Numbered from the stretch's first letter, positions 1 through 10,005 are shown. The stretch: 64,000 nt of DNA from Psychrobacter namhaensis (GCF_016107545.1 NZ_JABASS010000002.1:248001-312000); one strand, 5' to 3'. Notes: a model not told the origin generated them from the sequence alone. Made by a program: numbers and translations.

Positions 1-275
1 GGCAGGTCATCCGAGCCTTCTAGCGTGTGACGATACTCCGGCTGATTGGCGGGTGCGATTTTATTGAGCCACTCTTCGGTGTCGAGCCTGACATCTGGAT
101 CGGCATTTTCATTGATCGTCAGACTGGCTGATGTGTGCTGCAAAAACAGATGTACCAACCCTGCTTTAGAAAAAGGCGGTATCAACTCCTCGAGTGCCTC
201 GTCAATCATTGGGGTGATGATATGAATACCACGCGTATAGGCAGGGAGAGTAAGGGTGGTCTGATGATAGGGCAT
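1..275 (-). CDS. YjbQ/UPF0047 family protein, partial (C-terminus beyond window)
   Basis: About 91 residues are read on the minus strand from the ATG at 275 to the window edge; the C-terminus is missing. The start MPYHQTTLTLPAY and the segment FLQHTSASLTINENADP are typical of the YjbQ (UPF0047) family, whose usual length is about 140 residues. Members are annotated as secondary thiamine-phosphate synthases because some rescue thiE mutants in E. coli, but their true role is unsettled. A GAGAG stretch lies just before the ATG. The family call is secure; the function is family-level only. Confidence 0.85.
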   Translation of the reverse strand, partial: MPYHQTTLTLPAYTRGIHIITPMIDEALEELIPPFSKAGLVHLFLQHTSASLTINENADPDVRLDTEEWLNKIAPANQPEYRHTLEGSDDL

Positions 276-372
276 GTAGCTCTCGCGTTATTACAATCAA
301 TATCAATACTACAAGATCGTCGCAGTCGTTGAAAGCGGTGGCACAAATAATTCAAACGCTACTCAAATTTCT

Positions 373-2415
373 CTAATCGAGCGGCGTCTGCAAACGCGTA
401 CGATGGGGCGATAGACGTGCCAACATTGCCGTTGATAAAGGTGTAAACGTTCCCAACATCATGTCTGTCAGCGCCTCAGCGCATAGTGGCGCGATGGCAT
501 ATCCTTTAGCGCCCATCGCGCTCATGACCCAAGTCCGTTTGCTGTCGATTAGTGGGCCCACTATTGGATGATAATCGGGTGTTTGAGTACGAATGCCCGC
601 GCGCCCTTGCCACACGCTAACGTCGGTTGGAATAATAGACGCCATTTCAGGAATGGCGGTCACCAATTTATCGCGGCTAATCTGATGCTCTTCACGGCGG
701 ATATTTGTATCGGTGTCATTGCGTATAAAGCTTGCGCCTAATAAAAACTGAGGCTGACATTCTTCAATATCGTTCAGCTGTCCGTCCCCCGTTTGCGCGG
801 TAAACAGCGCACAGTAACCGCTATATTTCAGTGGTATTTTGGGTAATTTCGCGAGTTGCTCAATCGTGGGCGTAAACCAAGAAAGTTGACCACGAATTTT
901 ACGGCAATCAAAAATACGTTGGTCTAGCTGATGGCTCTCAAAAGCTGCGCAAATCACCACATTATCAGCAGTCATAGACCGCTCAGAATTGTCCGGATCA
1001 CTCCCGTGAATACAGACATGGTGCTCTGACTCGCTAATACGATTGACCTTTAATGGCTGAAAGCAGATGAAAGGATGCGTCAGTATGATGTTTTTTAACG
1101 CTTGTGGATTGACCAACCCAGACTGTGGTAAGTATAAGTTTTCTGATAAATCTTGCTTTTTTAAGCCAGTAATATTCTGTGCTCGTTCACTAGGTAGCGT
1201 GGTGGCCATGTCATCGGGATAATCAGCGATTTGCTCTGGGCCAATATTGGCTTTAATCAGCAGGTCAAGGGCGCCAGTTGGTTCAATTACGGGTGCTAAT
1301 TGCTGTTTTTCAGCACTTTTATTAAACTGACGATATAGTCTGCTGCTATAAAGATAACCCATCGTATGCAGGTGTTCATCGACATGATGAATCGGTGTCA
1401 TCTTAGGGGCGAGTAGGGCGCGAGGGTTGCCTGATGCGCCTGCCAACGGAGCAGACTTGTCTAACAAAGTGACGTGAATACCACGATTGGCGAGCGCCCA
1501 AGCCATGAGCAAACCTGAAACACCAGCGCCAATAACGACGCTATGAGTGGGCAGACGATCAGCGTTGTCGATAGAGCCTGAGTCGCGGGTACTATCCTCT
1601 AAGCTGGCAGCATCAGCCATGATTGCGGTTAGCATCTCACGCTTGCGCCCAAAGCCTTTGACCTTAGTAATTTGAAAGCCACATGCTTTTAACGCACGCT
1701 TAACCACACCGGCACAGCTATAGGTGGCCGCAGTCGTAGTGGGACGTGATAAGCGCTGTATTTGGGCAAAGATACTGTCAGCCCACAACGTACTATTACA
1801 AGAAGGGGCAAACCCGTCTAAAAACCAAGCATCAACATAGGGGGCAGGTTTAGTCGACTGATCTGATGCCAATTTGCTCAAGCTCTCAGCGGCATCGCCA
1901 AACCACATATCCACGGTTAGGTTATCAGCAAAGAAGTTCAAACGATGACAGCCTGCGATAAGGGGCGGGTAAGCTGCTAAAAGTGGCGCAATAAGCTCTG
2001 TAAGTTCAGGCGCGCGCTGCCCCCACAAAGCAAGTATCTGCGTTAATTCTACAAGTGGTATAGGGAATTTTTCAGTGGTGATAAAATGCAAGCGTGCGCT
2101 CGCTAACTGTGGATGCGTATCGCGCAGCTGACGCCAGAGTTGCCACGTTGCCAAAAGATTTAACCCAGTACCAAAACCCAATTCAGCAATCGTAAAGCAT
2201 TGCTTCGGTCCAAGCGTTGCCAGTCGTTCTGGCAATTGATTGTGTGCTAAAAACACATGACGTGATTCTGCTAGGCCGTCCGCGTGCGAGAAGTACACAT
2301 CATCAAACTCACCTGATACCGGCACTCTATTGCCCGTGTCATCCATTTGCCAGTCAATATTGGCAGGAGTAATGATGTTTAAGGGGTCACGATTTGGCTT
2401 TTGAGTGGTAGACAT
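373..2415 (-). CDS. mnmC: Bifunctional tRNA 5-methylaminomethyl-2-thiouridine biosynthesis protein MnmC
   Basis: 680 residues, the usual size for the fused enzyme. The N-terminal half (about 1-270) is the SAM methyltransferase, with [11 protein letters not shown] as SAM loop and [13 protein letters not shown] as active-site motif. The C-terminal half (about 290-680) is a FAD oxidoreductase opening with the dinucleotide motif [10 protein letters not shown]. The oxidoreductase removes the carboxymethyl group from cmnm5(s2)U34 of tRNA and the methyltransferase then makes mnm5(s2)U, in the cytoplasm. The ATG at 2415 gives the expected N-terminus. The gene stands alone: the next upstream gene on the same strand ends 112 bases away. 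Confidence 0.95.
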   Translation of the reverse strand: MSTTQKPNRDPLNIITPANIDWQMDDTGNRVPVSGEFDDVYFSHADGLAESRHVFLAHNQLPERLATLGPKQCFTIAELGFGTGLNLLATWQLWRQLRDTHPQLASARLHFITTEKFPIPLVELTQILALWGQRAPELTELIAPLLAAYPPLIAGCHRLNFFADNLTVDMWFGDAAESLSKLASDQSTKPAPYVDAWFLDGFAPSCNSTLWADSIFAQIQRLSRPTTTAATYSCAGVVKRALKACGFQITKVKGFGRKREMLTAIMADAASLEDSTRDSGSIDNADRLPTHSVVIGAGVSGLLMAWALANRGIHVTLLDKSAPLAGASGNPRALLAPKMTPIHHVDEHLHTMGYLYSSRLYRQFNKSAEKQQLAPVIEPTGALDLLIKANIGPEQIADYPDDMATTLPSERAQNITGLKKQDLSENLYLPQSGLVNPQALKNIILTHPFICFQPLKVNRISESEHHVCIHGSDPDNSERSMTADNVVICAAFESHQLDQRIFDCRKIRGQLSWFTPTIEQLAKLPKIPLKYSGYCALFTAQTGDGQLNDIEECQPQFLLGASFIRNDTDTNIRREEHQISRDKLVTAIPEMASIIPTDVSVWQGRAGIRTQTPDYHPIVGPLIDSKRTWVMSAMGAKGYAIAPLCAEALTDMMLGTFTPLSTAMLARLSPHRTRLQTPLD

Positions 2416-2527
2416 GGGGCGTTTCTTAGGAGCGTTGGTGACTTGGTTAAGGGAGCTTAGGCTTGATTAAATATCAGACTGGCAAATACAGCCCTTATAT
2501 AGAATGCGTTCATAAAAACGAGCCATA

Positions 2528-2968
2528 CTACCAACGTTCACGGCGGACAAACACCAGCCAAGAGATAAAGATGCCGACCAACAAACTGATTAAGACAGTA
2601 AAGGCACCGTACAAAAACAACTGACCTTTACTCTCATAGACTAAGATGTTTGCTTGGGTCTGTAAGTCGTTCACTTGGCGTTGAAGCTGGGCGTTACGGC
2701 TTAGTAGTTCTTGATTGGCGTCAGACAGCGCCTTATTAGAGGGCTGTAACTGTGCCGCTAATAGTGTGTTGACCGTGTTTGGGACAGCGGGCGTCGGCGT
2801 CGCGGTGCCCTCTTGTTCTGCTACCGTAGGCGGCGTCGACGAGGGGGCGGCATTATCAGTCGTATTGGCGGTTGGCGCCGCATACACTGATAGAGTCGCC
2901 AATAAGATCACGCTTGCGAAGCCGGTTTGATAGACACGACGGTTTAGTGAAAATAACCCCTGACTCAC
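2528..2968 (-). CDS. Small membrane protein with coiled coil, unknown function
   Basis: 146 residues, not recognised as a named family. It has an N-terminal hydrophobic segment (about 15-31) that could be a signal peptide or anchor. A Thr/Ala/Pro-rich linker follows (32-75), then a predicted coiled coil rich in Leu/Gln/Asn (about 78-110). A C-terminal transmembrane helix (about 117-141) ends in VRRERW, so the tail should face the cytoplasm. The start is GTG, overlapping the yciI stop in GTGA (2965-2968), so the two genes are translationally coupled. The architecture suggests a periplasmic coiled-coil spacer tethered to the inner membrane. Confidence 0.7.
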   Translation of the reverse strand: MSQGLFSLNRRVYQTGFASVILLATLSVYAAPTANTTDNAAPSSTPPTVAEQEGTATPTPAVPNTVNTLLAAQLQPSNKALSDANQELLSRNAQLQRQVNDLQTQANILVYESKGQLFLYGAFTVLISLLVGIFISWLVFVRRERW

Positions 2969-3318
2969 GATGCGGCTACCTTTTCTGACGGCTTATTTTT
3001 AGGTGGATTTTCAGGCTGATTACTAGGTGCTGGTAACGCTTGAACAAAGGGTTTGACGTCCACATGACTGTAGACGCCATCACGCAAATAGGGTTCGGCG
3101 CTTGCCCAAGTCTGGGCGGCATCGAGGGAGTCAAAGTCAGCAATAATCACACTGCCTGACATCTCATTTTTACCGTGTTCAATGGGGGTTGGACCGGCAA
3201 TGATTAATCGTTGCTCGCGACCCAATGCTTGTAAACGCTCAACATGCTCAGCCCGTGTCACTTGACGTTGCGCACTGCTGCCGGCGACATCGTGACCGAT
3301 AATGGCAAATAAGGACAT
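2965..3318 (-). CDS. yciI: YciI family protein
   Basis: 117 residues. The core MSLFAIIGHD, followed by R-x-x-H-V-E-R-L and AGPTP, matches the YciI/YCII-related fold, a small ferredoxin-like protein with conserved His and Asp. Family members are small cytoplasmic proteins, some with dehydrochlorinase-like activity; the physiological role is unclear. The last 20 or so residues are a Pro/Asn/Lys-rich tail beyond the usual 95-100 residue domain. A good ribosome site (GAGGAAG) precedes the ATG. It sits downstream of yciB on the same strand, a neighbourhood common in gammaproteobacteria, and overlaps the next gene by four bases. Confidence 0.85.
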   Translation of the reverse strand: MSLFAIIGHDVAGSSAQRQVTRAEHVERLQALGREQRLIIAGPTPIEHGKNEMSGSVIIADFDSLDAAQTWASAEPYLRDGVYSHVDVKPFVQALPAPSNQPENPPKNKPSEKVAAS

Positions 3319-3457
3319 GGTGCTTCCTCAATAAATAGGTAAGAATAAAACGCTATCATCCTTAACAACACGTGTAATCAATATTTATGATTAATCATTG
3401 TCGGTATTAGAATTTAGAAATAGCTGGCTGTTATAAGACAATATAAAGTAATACAAG

Positions 3458-4009
3458 TTATTTGACGGTTTTGTCAGTCAGTGCGGGGTTGAGATGCTTT
3501 TTTAACACAGCAAACTGAGCGACAACGAATACCAGCATAATTGGAATCCAGCCGTAGGTCTTAAAGTTAATCCATGCCTCATCTGACATCGTAAACGCTG
3601 TGATATAATGCAAGAAGCCCATAAAGGCAAAAAATAGGGCCCAAGCGACCGTGAGTTTTTTCCAGCCGCTTAACGTCAGCGTAAATACCTCTTTCATCGC
3701 AAGCTGCATCAGAGGCTTATTAATAGCGGCACTGATGAGTAGTGTCAAAGCAAATATACCATTGATAATTGGTGACTTCCAGCGCAGATAAATATCATCG
3801 CGCAAGAGTAATGTGCCCCCACAGAACAAGATGGTTAGGAGTAAGACAACCCACTGCTGCTTATCAAATTTGCCTTTTTGGCGGATAAAGTGAATCGCAT
3901 AAACAACAAGGGTGGCAACGAGCAACGCGCCAGCTGCTGCTAAAATACCGTTATAACGAGCGGCAACAAAAAAAGCAATTAACGGAATGAAGTCTAATAA
4001 GGCTTTCAT
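3458..4009 (-). CDS. yciB: Inner membrane septation-associated protein A (YciB/IspZ)
   Basis: 183 residues from the ATG at 4009; an upstream in-frame TTG (4030) would add seven residues but loses the family N-terminus MKALLDFIPLIAFF. There are five or six hydrophobic segments. The motifs WKSPIINGIFA and WALFFAFMGFLHYI are typical of YciB. The protein is a polytopic inner-membrane protein linked to cell-envelope integrity and septation; in Shigella, ispZ is needed for intracellular spreading. The gene is followed by yciI about 140 bases downstream on the same strand. Confidence 0.9.
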   Translation of the reverse strand: MKALLDFIPLIAFFVAARYNGILAAAGALLVATLVVYAIHFIRQKGKFDKQQWVVLLLTILFCGGTLLLRDDIYLRWKSPIINGIFALTLLISAAINKPLMQLAMKEVFTLTLSGWKKLTVAWALFFAFMGFLHYITAFTMSDEAWINFKTYGWIPIMLVFVVAQFAVLKKHLNPALTDKTVK

Positions 4010-4199
4010 AGCAAATAGGATGTCCAACAAAAACGTATGGGGTAGTTTACACGTCTACTGCACCAAAAAAAAGCAGTCAACACTATAATCGTCTTATATA
4101 CCATACCTTAGCCTTTTTCCACATATTTTGCCGCAGTACTACTCATTGTCGCCAGTACCTTTAACTTGACAACCCACTTAAAATCTTAAGGCCAGCTTT

Positions 4200-5081
4200 A
4201 TGAAAATCGATTTACATTGTCATAGTACTTGCTCTGATGGCACCTATAGCCCAACGGAGGTGGTACAACGTGCCCATGCGGCCGGCGTCAATGTATTGGC
4301 GTTGACCGACCATGACACGCTGGCAGGAATTGATGAGGCGAGAGCTGTGGCTGCTGCCTGTGATATGCAGCTCATCAATGGCGTTGAAATCAGCTGTGAG
4401 CACACGCTAAGCGGTGGTTATGGCAAAAACAAATCCACCAATAAAATCATCCATGTGCTTGGGCTCGATTTTACGGATCGCGAAAAAATGCATGCAACCT
4501 TACAGCAGTTGCAAGACAGCCGGGCGTCCCGTGGGCAGCGAATTACCGAAAAGCTCAGTGAGTTATTAGACATCAACTATGACGAGCTATGGCAAGCCGT
4601 CCTTGATAAGGCAGGCGGCAATGCACAGGCAGTAGGGCGTGCTCATATTGGGCAAGTATTATTTGAGCGCGGTGAGGTAAAGACCGTCCAAAAGGCATTT
4701 GATAAGTATTTAGCTGATAATAAACCCGCTTATGTGGCCATAGAGGCGCTGACGATGCAGCACGGTATCGAGCTGATACATGCTTGCGGTGGTAAGGCTG
4801 TGCTTGCGCATCCAACGCGCTATCAGCTTTCAGCGACGAGAGTTCGTAAGCTTATTGAGGAGTTTGCACAACTTGGTGGCGATGCTTGTGAGCTGCCTGC
4901 CAACAGCGAGCCGGTAAGCACTCGAAGAATGGTCGATCGCAGTATCGCTGAGCACAATCTTGGCGCATCGATTGGCAGCGACTTTCATGGTAGTAATATG
5001 CCGTGGCGGCGTCTAGGCGATGTTCCTGTTTTGAACGCTGAGCAGCAAGGGGTTTGGCAGTCTTTTGCGCGACTGTCTTAG
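4200..5081 (+). CDS. rnm: PHP-domain 3',5'-nucleoside bisphosphate phosphatase / RNase AM (YciV/TrpH family)
   Basis: 293 residues. The N-terminus carries the PHP metal motif DLHCHSTCSDG, then LALTDHDTLAG, and later LAHPTRY and GSDFHG, which supply further metal-binding His and Asp residues. Proteins of this family hydrolyse pAp and degrade short 5'-phosphorylated RNA; E. coli Rnm also matures the 5' ends of 23S and other rRNAs. The ATG at 4200 follows AAGG at a usable distance. It is transcribed divergently from yciB with about 190 bases between them. The family call is sure; the exact substrate is inferred. Confidence 0.88.
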   Translation: MKIDLHCHSTCSDGTYSPTEVVQRAHAAGVNVLALTDHDTLAGIDEARAVAAACDMQLINGVEISCEHTLSGGYGKNKSTNKIIHVLGLDFTDREKMHATLQQLQDSRASRGQRITEKLSELLDINYDELWQAVLDKAGGNAQAVGRAHIGQVLFERGEVKTVQKAFDKYLADNKPAYVAIEALTMQHGIELIHACGGKAVLAHPTRYQLSATRVRKLIEEFAQLGGDACELPANSEPVSTRRMVDRSIAEHNLGASIGSDFHGSNMPWRRLGDVPVLNAEQQGVWQSFARLS

Positions 5082-5342
5082 TGACATCTATAACAAATTG
5101 TCATTAAGCGTAAATAGCCAGAACGCAGTCTCAACATTGGCACGGATTAAAAGAAGGCGGCATGTGTTGACGCATGAATCAATGAAGCGTATTGATAACT
5201 AAGACAAAAGTTGCCACACTAAATATATTAGCTTGCAAAGACAGGACAATTTTACCAATTCTCTGTTAAACACACTCGGTTAAAATGACTAAACTGATTG
5301 TTTTAACAAAGATCCGTCTAAAAAAGAGTCGCTGTCAGTGCT

Positions 5343-6860
5343 ATGGTTGAACATTCAAGACCTCTCATAACTCTCACTGTCTGTGGTAGCCCTATTATGG
5401 CTGTATCAATATCTCATCTCGGCTACAGAAAACTCTCTCGAGTGATTTTTGGGTGGCAAGCTGCTGATAGGACCTCACTGCTGGCACTGTTTATATTGAT
5501 GGAAGTCGCCTCACATTGGCTCTGGTGTTTGGTCGTCTGGTGGCGCCAAGATGTGTATGCCCCTTATGTGAATGTGACACTGCTGTACCCTTTATGGATT
5601 GGGGTGACACTGATGGGGGCGTACTCTTTTTGGATGGTTAGCCGCTTATCGCCCATTCGAAAAGACAATGACGCGTTGCATCAATGGCAGGCCATCTTAG
5701 TGACACTCTACAGCACTTATATTGCTGTGGTCATTGTGGTCATGGGTCATAGTAGTTTGGTGGCTGGGGTTTCGCTGGTCGGTGGGGCGATGTTGGCGAT
5801 GATGCTAGTACAGCGGCGCTATGTATGGCGCGCGTTTTTAGGGCACGCTGCTGTGATCTTAGCGGTCACTCTCCTGCCTTACTTCGGCGTGACGTTACCC
5901 AATCTACGTCAAATGTCCATTAGCTCTTTTCCCTTAGGTACTTATAGCTATCTCACCTATAGTGAGATGACAGCGATCGAAAATGCGGTCTCTGCTGCTG
6001 CTTTGCAAAAGGGTGCGCTCAGCTGGGACAGCTTGAGTCAACTGCGCTACTCGTCCGCATTTTTTTGGCGCGCCACTCACATCTATATGGCGCTACCAAA
6101 AGCCATTTTTATCATTTATATATTTCGTGCGCTGTTGTCTATATTAGATGAAAGTAAAAAAGAGACGCTACAGCATGCCAATCAAGATGAGCTGACCCAG
6201 CTCAACAGTCGCCGTTATGGTTTGACCCAAATGAAACAAGCGTTGAAGTCGGTCGACAATCAGCAAGACTTTAGCGTGATTCTACTGGATTTGGATTGGT
6301 TTAAAGACATCAATGACAATTATGGTCACGATGTTGGTGATTTGGTGTTGGCGGAAGTGGCACAGACGCTACGACAGTTTTTCACTGATGAGGCGATCGT
6401 TAGTCGCTATGGTGGTGAGGAGTTTTTGATTGTGCTGCCAGACACGAAGCACGATAGCGCCATGCTCATTGCTGAACAACTCAGGCGCAGCATTGCTGAG
6501 CAGGTGATAACGGCCGATGACGATATCACCTTTAGGGTGACCGCCAGTTTGGGGTTATATACCCTGACGCATGGCGCGCGTTCCTGCATCAAGCAAGCAC
6601 ACGCAACGCTGGTCCAAAAAGAAGCGGAGAGTGAGCTCAATCAGTCCCAAAAGGTTAAGTTGCGCCCCAATAAACGCGGCGCTAGAAAAATCTTAACCGC
6701 GCAGTTGCCTCAAGATATTTGTCAGCGCTTAATCAGCACTGCCGATAAAGCACTGTATGAGGCGAAAGGCCGTGGTCGTAATCAAGTTGTGAGTGCCAAT
6801 GCGATGTTGGCAGAAGAAGATGTTGGCAGAAGAAAAAAACAGTGTGGAGGCACTTTATAA
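5343..6860 (+). CDS. Membrane-bound diguanylate cyclase with an interrupted GGDEF domain
   Basis: 505 residues. The N-terminal half (about 40-260) has six or so membrane helices, a membrane-associated sensor. The GGDEF domain begins near residue 280 (DELTQLNSRRYG), and the signature is GGEEF at 357-361, a form usually active. The usual inhibitory site RxxD five residues upstream is absent (TDEA instead). About 40 extra residues, rich in Gln, Lys and Arg, separate the strand VTASLGLY from the helix ADKALYEAKGRGR. The product should make c-di-GMP from two GTP at the membrane. A later in-frame ATG at 5397 is an alternative start. Confidence 0.85.
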   Translation: MVEHSRPLITLTVCGSPIMAVSISHLGYRKLSRVIFGWQAADRTSLLALFILMEVASHWLWCLVVWWRQDVYAPYVNVTLLYPLWIGVTLMGAYSFWMVSRLSPIRKDNDALHQWQAILVTLYSTYIAVVIVVMGHSSLVAGVSLVGGAMLAMMLVQRRYVWRAFLGHAAVILAVTLLPYFGVTLPNLRQMSISSFPLGTYSYLTYSEMTAIENAVSAAALQKGALSWDSLSQLRYSSAFFWRATHIYMALPKAIFIIYIFRALLSILDESKKETLQHANQDELTQLNSRRYGLTQMKQALKSVDNQQDFSVILLDLDWFKDINDNYGHDVGDLVLAEVAQTLRQFFTDEAIVSRYGGEEFLIVLPDTKHDSAMLIAEQLRRSIAEQVITADDDITFRVTASLGLYTLTHGARSCIKQAHATLVQKEAESELNQSQKVKLRPNKRGARKILTAQLPQDICQRLISTADKALYEAKGRGRNQVVSANAMLAEEDVGRRKKQCGGTL

Positions 6861-6921
6861 TAACTAAAGGGCTGATGTTACTGACTTTCACACGTTGTCT
6901 TTGCCGCTGTGACCTGCTTAA

Positions 6922-8142
6922 TTAGGACGTCAGTTGCTGTACCAAGCTTGCCAAGACGCTGGTCGCAAAGCTACCGGTCGTTAAAGTAAAGCTCAATACA
7001 AGCGTCTGCTCGTCTGACCACTCCCAGCTCATTGCGGCAACAGGCAATCGCAGTGGTCGCCGTTGTGCTTTGATATCGCGCTTCTCTAAGCCTGTGGCTA
7101 GTTGTGTTAATAGGGGACTGTTCTGCACAGTGTCATTTTCGATGGCTGCCGCTGTGCCACTGACTTTATCGTTACCCACGCCCCATAAAACGCCCGTTGG
7201 ATGAATGTCACCACTGGCAAGCCGCGCCCGCAGGGTCGCGTCTACGTCTTCACTCGTAAATATCGATCCCGAGCCATCTAAGTTAAACACTTCCCCTGTT
7301 AGACCCTCATTCCAACTGTCATCTCTGACTCGTGCTGCCAGTATCTGATTAAATATCAAACTCCGCGCAGCCGATAGCTCCATGGTGTTTTGCTCACGCG
7401 GCGCGCGCTTGCGTTTGCTTTTTTTGGGCTGCGGTCGACTGTCTGGTAGAGGCCGCGCAAACAACGCCAGTGCCTCTCTAATATTATTACCGTTACGTCC
7501 AAAGCGCTGCGGGCCAAAATAATTGGGCACGCCACTTTTAGCGATGTGCTTTAAATGCTGCTCGACGCTTTGCTTATCAGACAGTCCAGTGTGTTCCTCG
7601 TTAGCACTTGCAAACTGGATATTGCGCAAAGTGATGACAAACTCATTGGCTTTGTGGGTGCCGCGATTGAGCTTTTTGTTATGCCACTGTTGGGCGAGAA
7701 TGGTGACTGATTCATGCTCTGCGACATCTAGCGGGGCAAACTCAGAGGCTGGCAACTGCTTTTTGGGAATGCGCAGGCTAAACCACTGCGTGGTCAATGC
7801 ATGGCGGTCCTTGAGTCCTGAGTAACCCACATCACGTAATGGAATCTCGGCCCACTCTGAGAGTAATTTGGCAAGATACGCCGTGTTCATTCCTGACTTT
7901 TGGATGTGTAGCCATAAATGCTCTCCCTCGCCAGTGAAGTCTAATGGCAAGAGTTCGTTGACCACAAAGTCGGTTGCATAGGCTTTATAACGTGCTTGTT
8001 TTAACGGCTGCTGCGTCGGCTGGGGTAGGTGTGCGGTATCAGTGACGGCTGCAACATCGATATTTGAGATATCAAATGCCTCATCCTCAAAAGCAGACGG
8101 AGAGTGGGCGGTAGGGGTTATGTTTTTATCTGGAGAAGTCAT
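6922..8142 (-). CDS. truD: tRNA pseudouridine synthase D (TruD)
   Basis: 406 residues from the ATG at 8142. A TTG at 8208 would add 22 residues with no support. The catalytic region reads GYSGLKDRHALTTQW, whose Asp is the nucleophile of the TruD class, and the motif NYFGPQRFGRNGNN follows. The enzyme makes pseudouridine 13 in tRNA(Glu). At 406 residues it is longer than E. coli TruD (349), owing to a low-complexity N-terminal extension of about 60 residues and a basic insert (KKSKRKRAPRE). It is convergent with the diguanylate cyclase and divergent from the Rieske oxidoreductase. Confidence 0.93.
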   Translation of the reverse strand: MTSPDKNITPTAHSPSAFEDEAFDISNIDVAAVTDTAHLPQPTQQPLKQARYKAYATDFVVNELLPLDFTGEGEHLWLHIQKSGMNTAYLAKLLSEWAEIPLRDVGYSGLKDRHALTTQWFSLRIPKKQLPASEFAPLDVAEHESVTILAQQWHNKKLNRGTHKANEFVITLRNIQFASANEEHTGLSDKQSVEQHLKHIAKSGVPNYFGPQRFGRNGNNIREALALFARPLPDSRPQPKKSKRKRAPREQNTMELSAARSLIFNQILAARVRDDSWNEGLTGEVFNLDGSGSIFTSEDVDATLRARLASGDIHPTGVLWGVGNDKVSGTAAAIENDTVQNSPLLTQLATGLEKRDIKAQRRPLRLPVAAMSWEWSDEQTLVLSFTLTTGSFATSVLASLVQQLTS

Positions 8143-8397
8143 AAAAGGATCTTTTATTTTGATGATGCGTTTTAAAGAGAGGGCGTAAAAGTAAGAATGA
8201 AAAGTCAAGCATTACGTTTTGCAACGCAGTCAGCATACAAAAAAACATCGCGCATGAAGTGGGCTTGCTACTATCAATGCATCGCGTGTGTAAAAAGTCG
8301 GTGAAGAAACAATCGGATAAGTTAAAAGTGTCTGGTTCAGTGTGCTTATTTTTAATCCGACTAAAGAGGACATTATTATAACGGTTAAGGACGCATT

Positions 8398-10005
8398 ATG
8401 ACCAAGGCAATGATCAATACAGTCACTATTAATAAAGCCGATATACCAAGTGGCGGCATGAAATCCTACAAACAAGATGACGATAGTATCATTTTGGTCA
8501 CTCGTGATGAGAATGAGTTTAGTGCATTTGATGGCAAATGTCCGCATGCTGGGGCAGACTTAGGCGACGGCTTACGCTGCGGCAATCGCGTGATTTGTCC
8601 TTGGCATCATGCGACTTTTGATAGCCGCGATGGCACATTGCTAGAGCCTGTTGCCACTATAGGGCTTACCCAATACGAGCTGACTGATGAGGGTGATAGC
8701 TTGACTGTACATACCTCAGCGAGGATAGATAAGACGGTGGCAAATGACAAGCTGGCAGACACACATACTATGATCGTTGGTGGCGGCGGGGCGGGATTTA
8801 TGACAGCCAATCAGCTGCGCCGTACCGGTTATGCGGGTAAAATCACCATCATTAGTGCGGATGATAAAGCCCCTTATAATCGCCCATTATTATCCAAAAT
8901 GTTTTTAACCGGCGACATGGATGAGCAACATTTAATGCTGGGCGGGGCAGACTGGGCCAATAAAAACAACATTGAGCTGCGTTTAAATCAAGTGGTGAGC
9001 GAAGTATTGCCGAATGAGTGCGCCATAGTGATGGAAGACAATAGTGGTCATAGCGAACGACAAACCGCCGATTTTTTGGTGGTGGCGACAGGGGCTGAAC
9101 CCAAGATACCCCCGTTTAAAGGGAGTGAGCTTGATGGTGTGTATACACTACGCAGTATGAATGACGCCAAAGGCATCAAAGCGGCAAGTCGCGGCAAGCA
9201 CGTCGTTATCGTCGGGACTGGCTTTATCGGTATGGAGGTGGCCTCATCGCTGATGCAAGTAGGAGAGATAGCCTCTATTACGGTCGTTGGTCGTAGCGCG
9301 CGGGTACTGAGTCATATCGTCTCCGAGAGCATTAGCAATGCTGTGATTGATCTGCATAAAGAAAAAGGTGTTATGTTTGCATTCGGCGCGGACGTTGACG
9401 AAATTCATGAGGATGGTGGTAACGTCAGCGGCGTAACCCTGTCTGATGGCACCAAAATGGACGCCGATATGGTCATATTAGGTACAGGCGTGACCCCGCG
9501 TACCGCTCTGCTAAATGAGGTCAATGATCCAGATGGCGTGCAAGTAAATGAGCGCCTGCAACTGCGCGATGGCGTTTATGCGTTGGGCGACATCGCCCAC
9601 GCGACCAACCAGATGGGGCGCATGCGTATTGAGCATTGGCGCGTGGCTTTGCAGCATGGCATGGTAACGGCAGCGGCTATCTTGGAGGAAGATAACGTAA
9701 ACGCTTTAGAGGAGCGTATTCCGTTTTTTTGGACCGCGCAGTACGGTAACAGCTTGCGTTATAGTGGACATGCAACGACCCATGATAAGGGGATTTTGTT
9801 TGGTACACCCAGTAAGTTCGACTGTATCGAATACTACTTTGATGATGAAGAAGAGAACACACGGGCAAGCGCTGCCCTCTCACTGGGACGCGACAAAGAG
9901 CTGGTTGCCTTCTCTGAGCTACTCCGCCGTGGTCATGCCCCAACGCGCGCTCAAATTAAGGCTGGATTTGACATGATTGACCAAGCGCATGCGTTATCGC
10001 GCTAG
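8398..10005 (+). CDS. Rieske [2Fe-2S]-FAD/NAD(P)H oxidoreductase, AIFM3-like
   Basis: 535 residues fusing two domains. Residues 1-105 form a Rieske ferredoxin with cluster ligands C48-x-H50 and C67-x2-H70. From about 123 there is a pyridine nucleotide-disulfide type reductase with the FAD motif IVGGGGAGF, the NAD motif VIVGTGFIGMEVA near 270, and the second FAD motif YALGDIAH. This domain order is that of AIFM3-type proteins and of some ferredoxin reductases serving ring-hydroxylating oxygenases. No oxygenase lies nearby, so a redox or stress role is as likely as aromatic catabolism. AAGGAC lies upstream of the ATG. Confidence 0.88.
   Translation: MTKAMINTVTINKADIPSGGMKSYKQDDDSIILVTRDENEFSAFDGKCPHAGADLGDGLRCGNRVICPWHHATFDSRDGTLLEPVATIGLTQYELTDEGDSLTVHTSARIDKTVANDKLADTHTMIVGGGGAGFMTANQLRRTGYAGKITIISADDKAPYNRPLLSKMFLTGDMDEQHLMLGGADWANKNNIELRLNQVVSEVLPNECAIVMEDNSGHSERQTADFLVVATGAEPKIPPFKGSELDGVYTLRSMNDAKGIKAASRGKHVVIVGTGFIGMEVASSLMQVGEIASITVVGRSARVLSHIVSESISNAVIDLHKEKGVMFAFGADVDEIHEDGGNVSGVTLSDGTKMDADMVILGTGVTPRTALLNEVNDPDGVQVNERLQLRDGVYALGDIAHATNQMGRMRIEHWRVALQHGMVTAAAILEEDNVNALEERIPFFWTAQYGNSLRYSGHATTHDKGILFGTPSKFDCIEYYFDDEEENTRASAALSLGRDKELVAFSELLRRGHAPTRAQIKAGFDMIDQAHALSR

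Noticed and set aside
6922..8208. Extended TruD starting at TTG 8208
   Set aside because: The added 22 residues have no ribosome site and no family resemblance; the ATG at 8142 was chosen.
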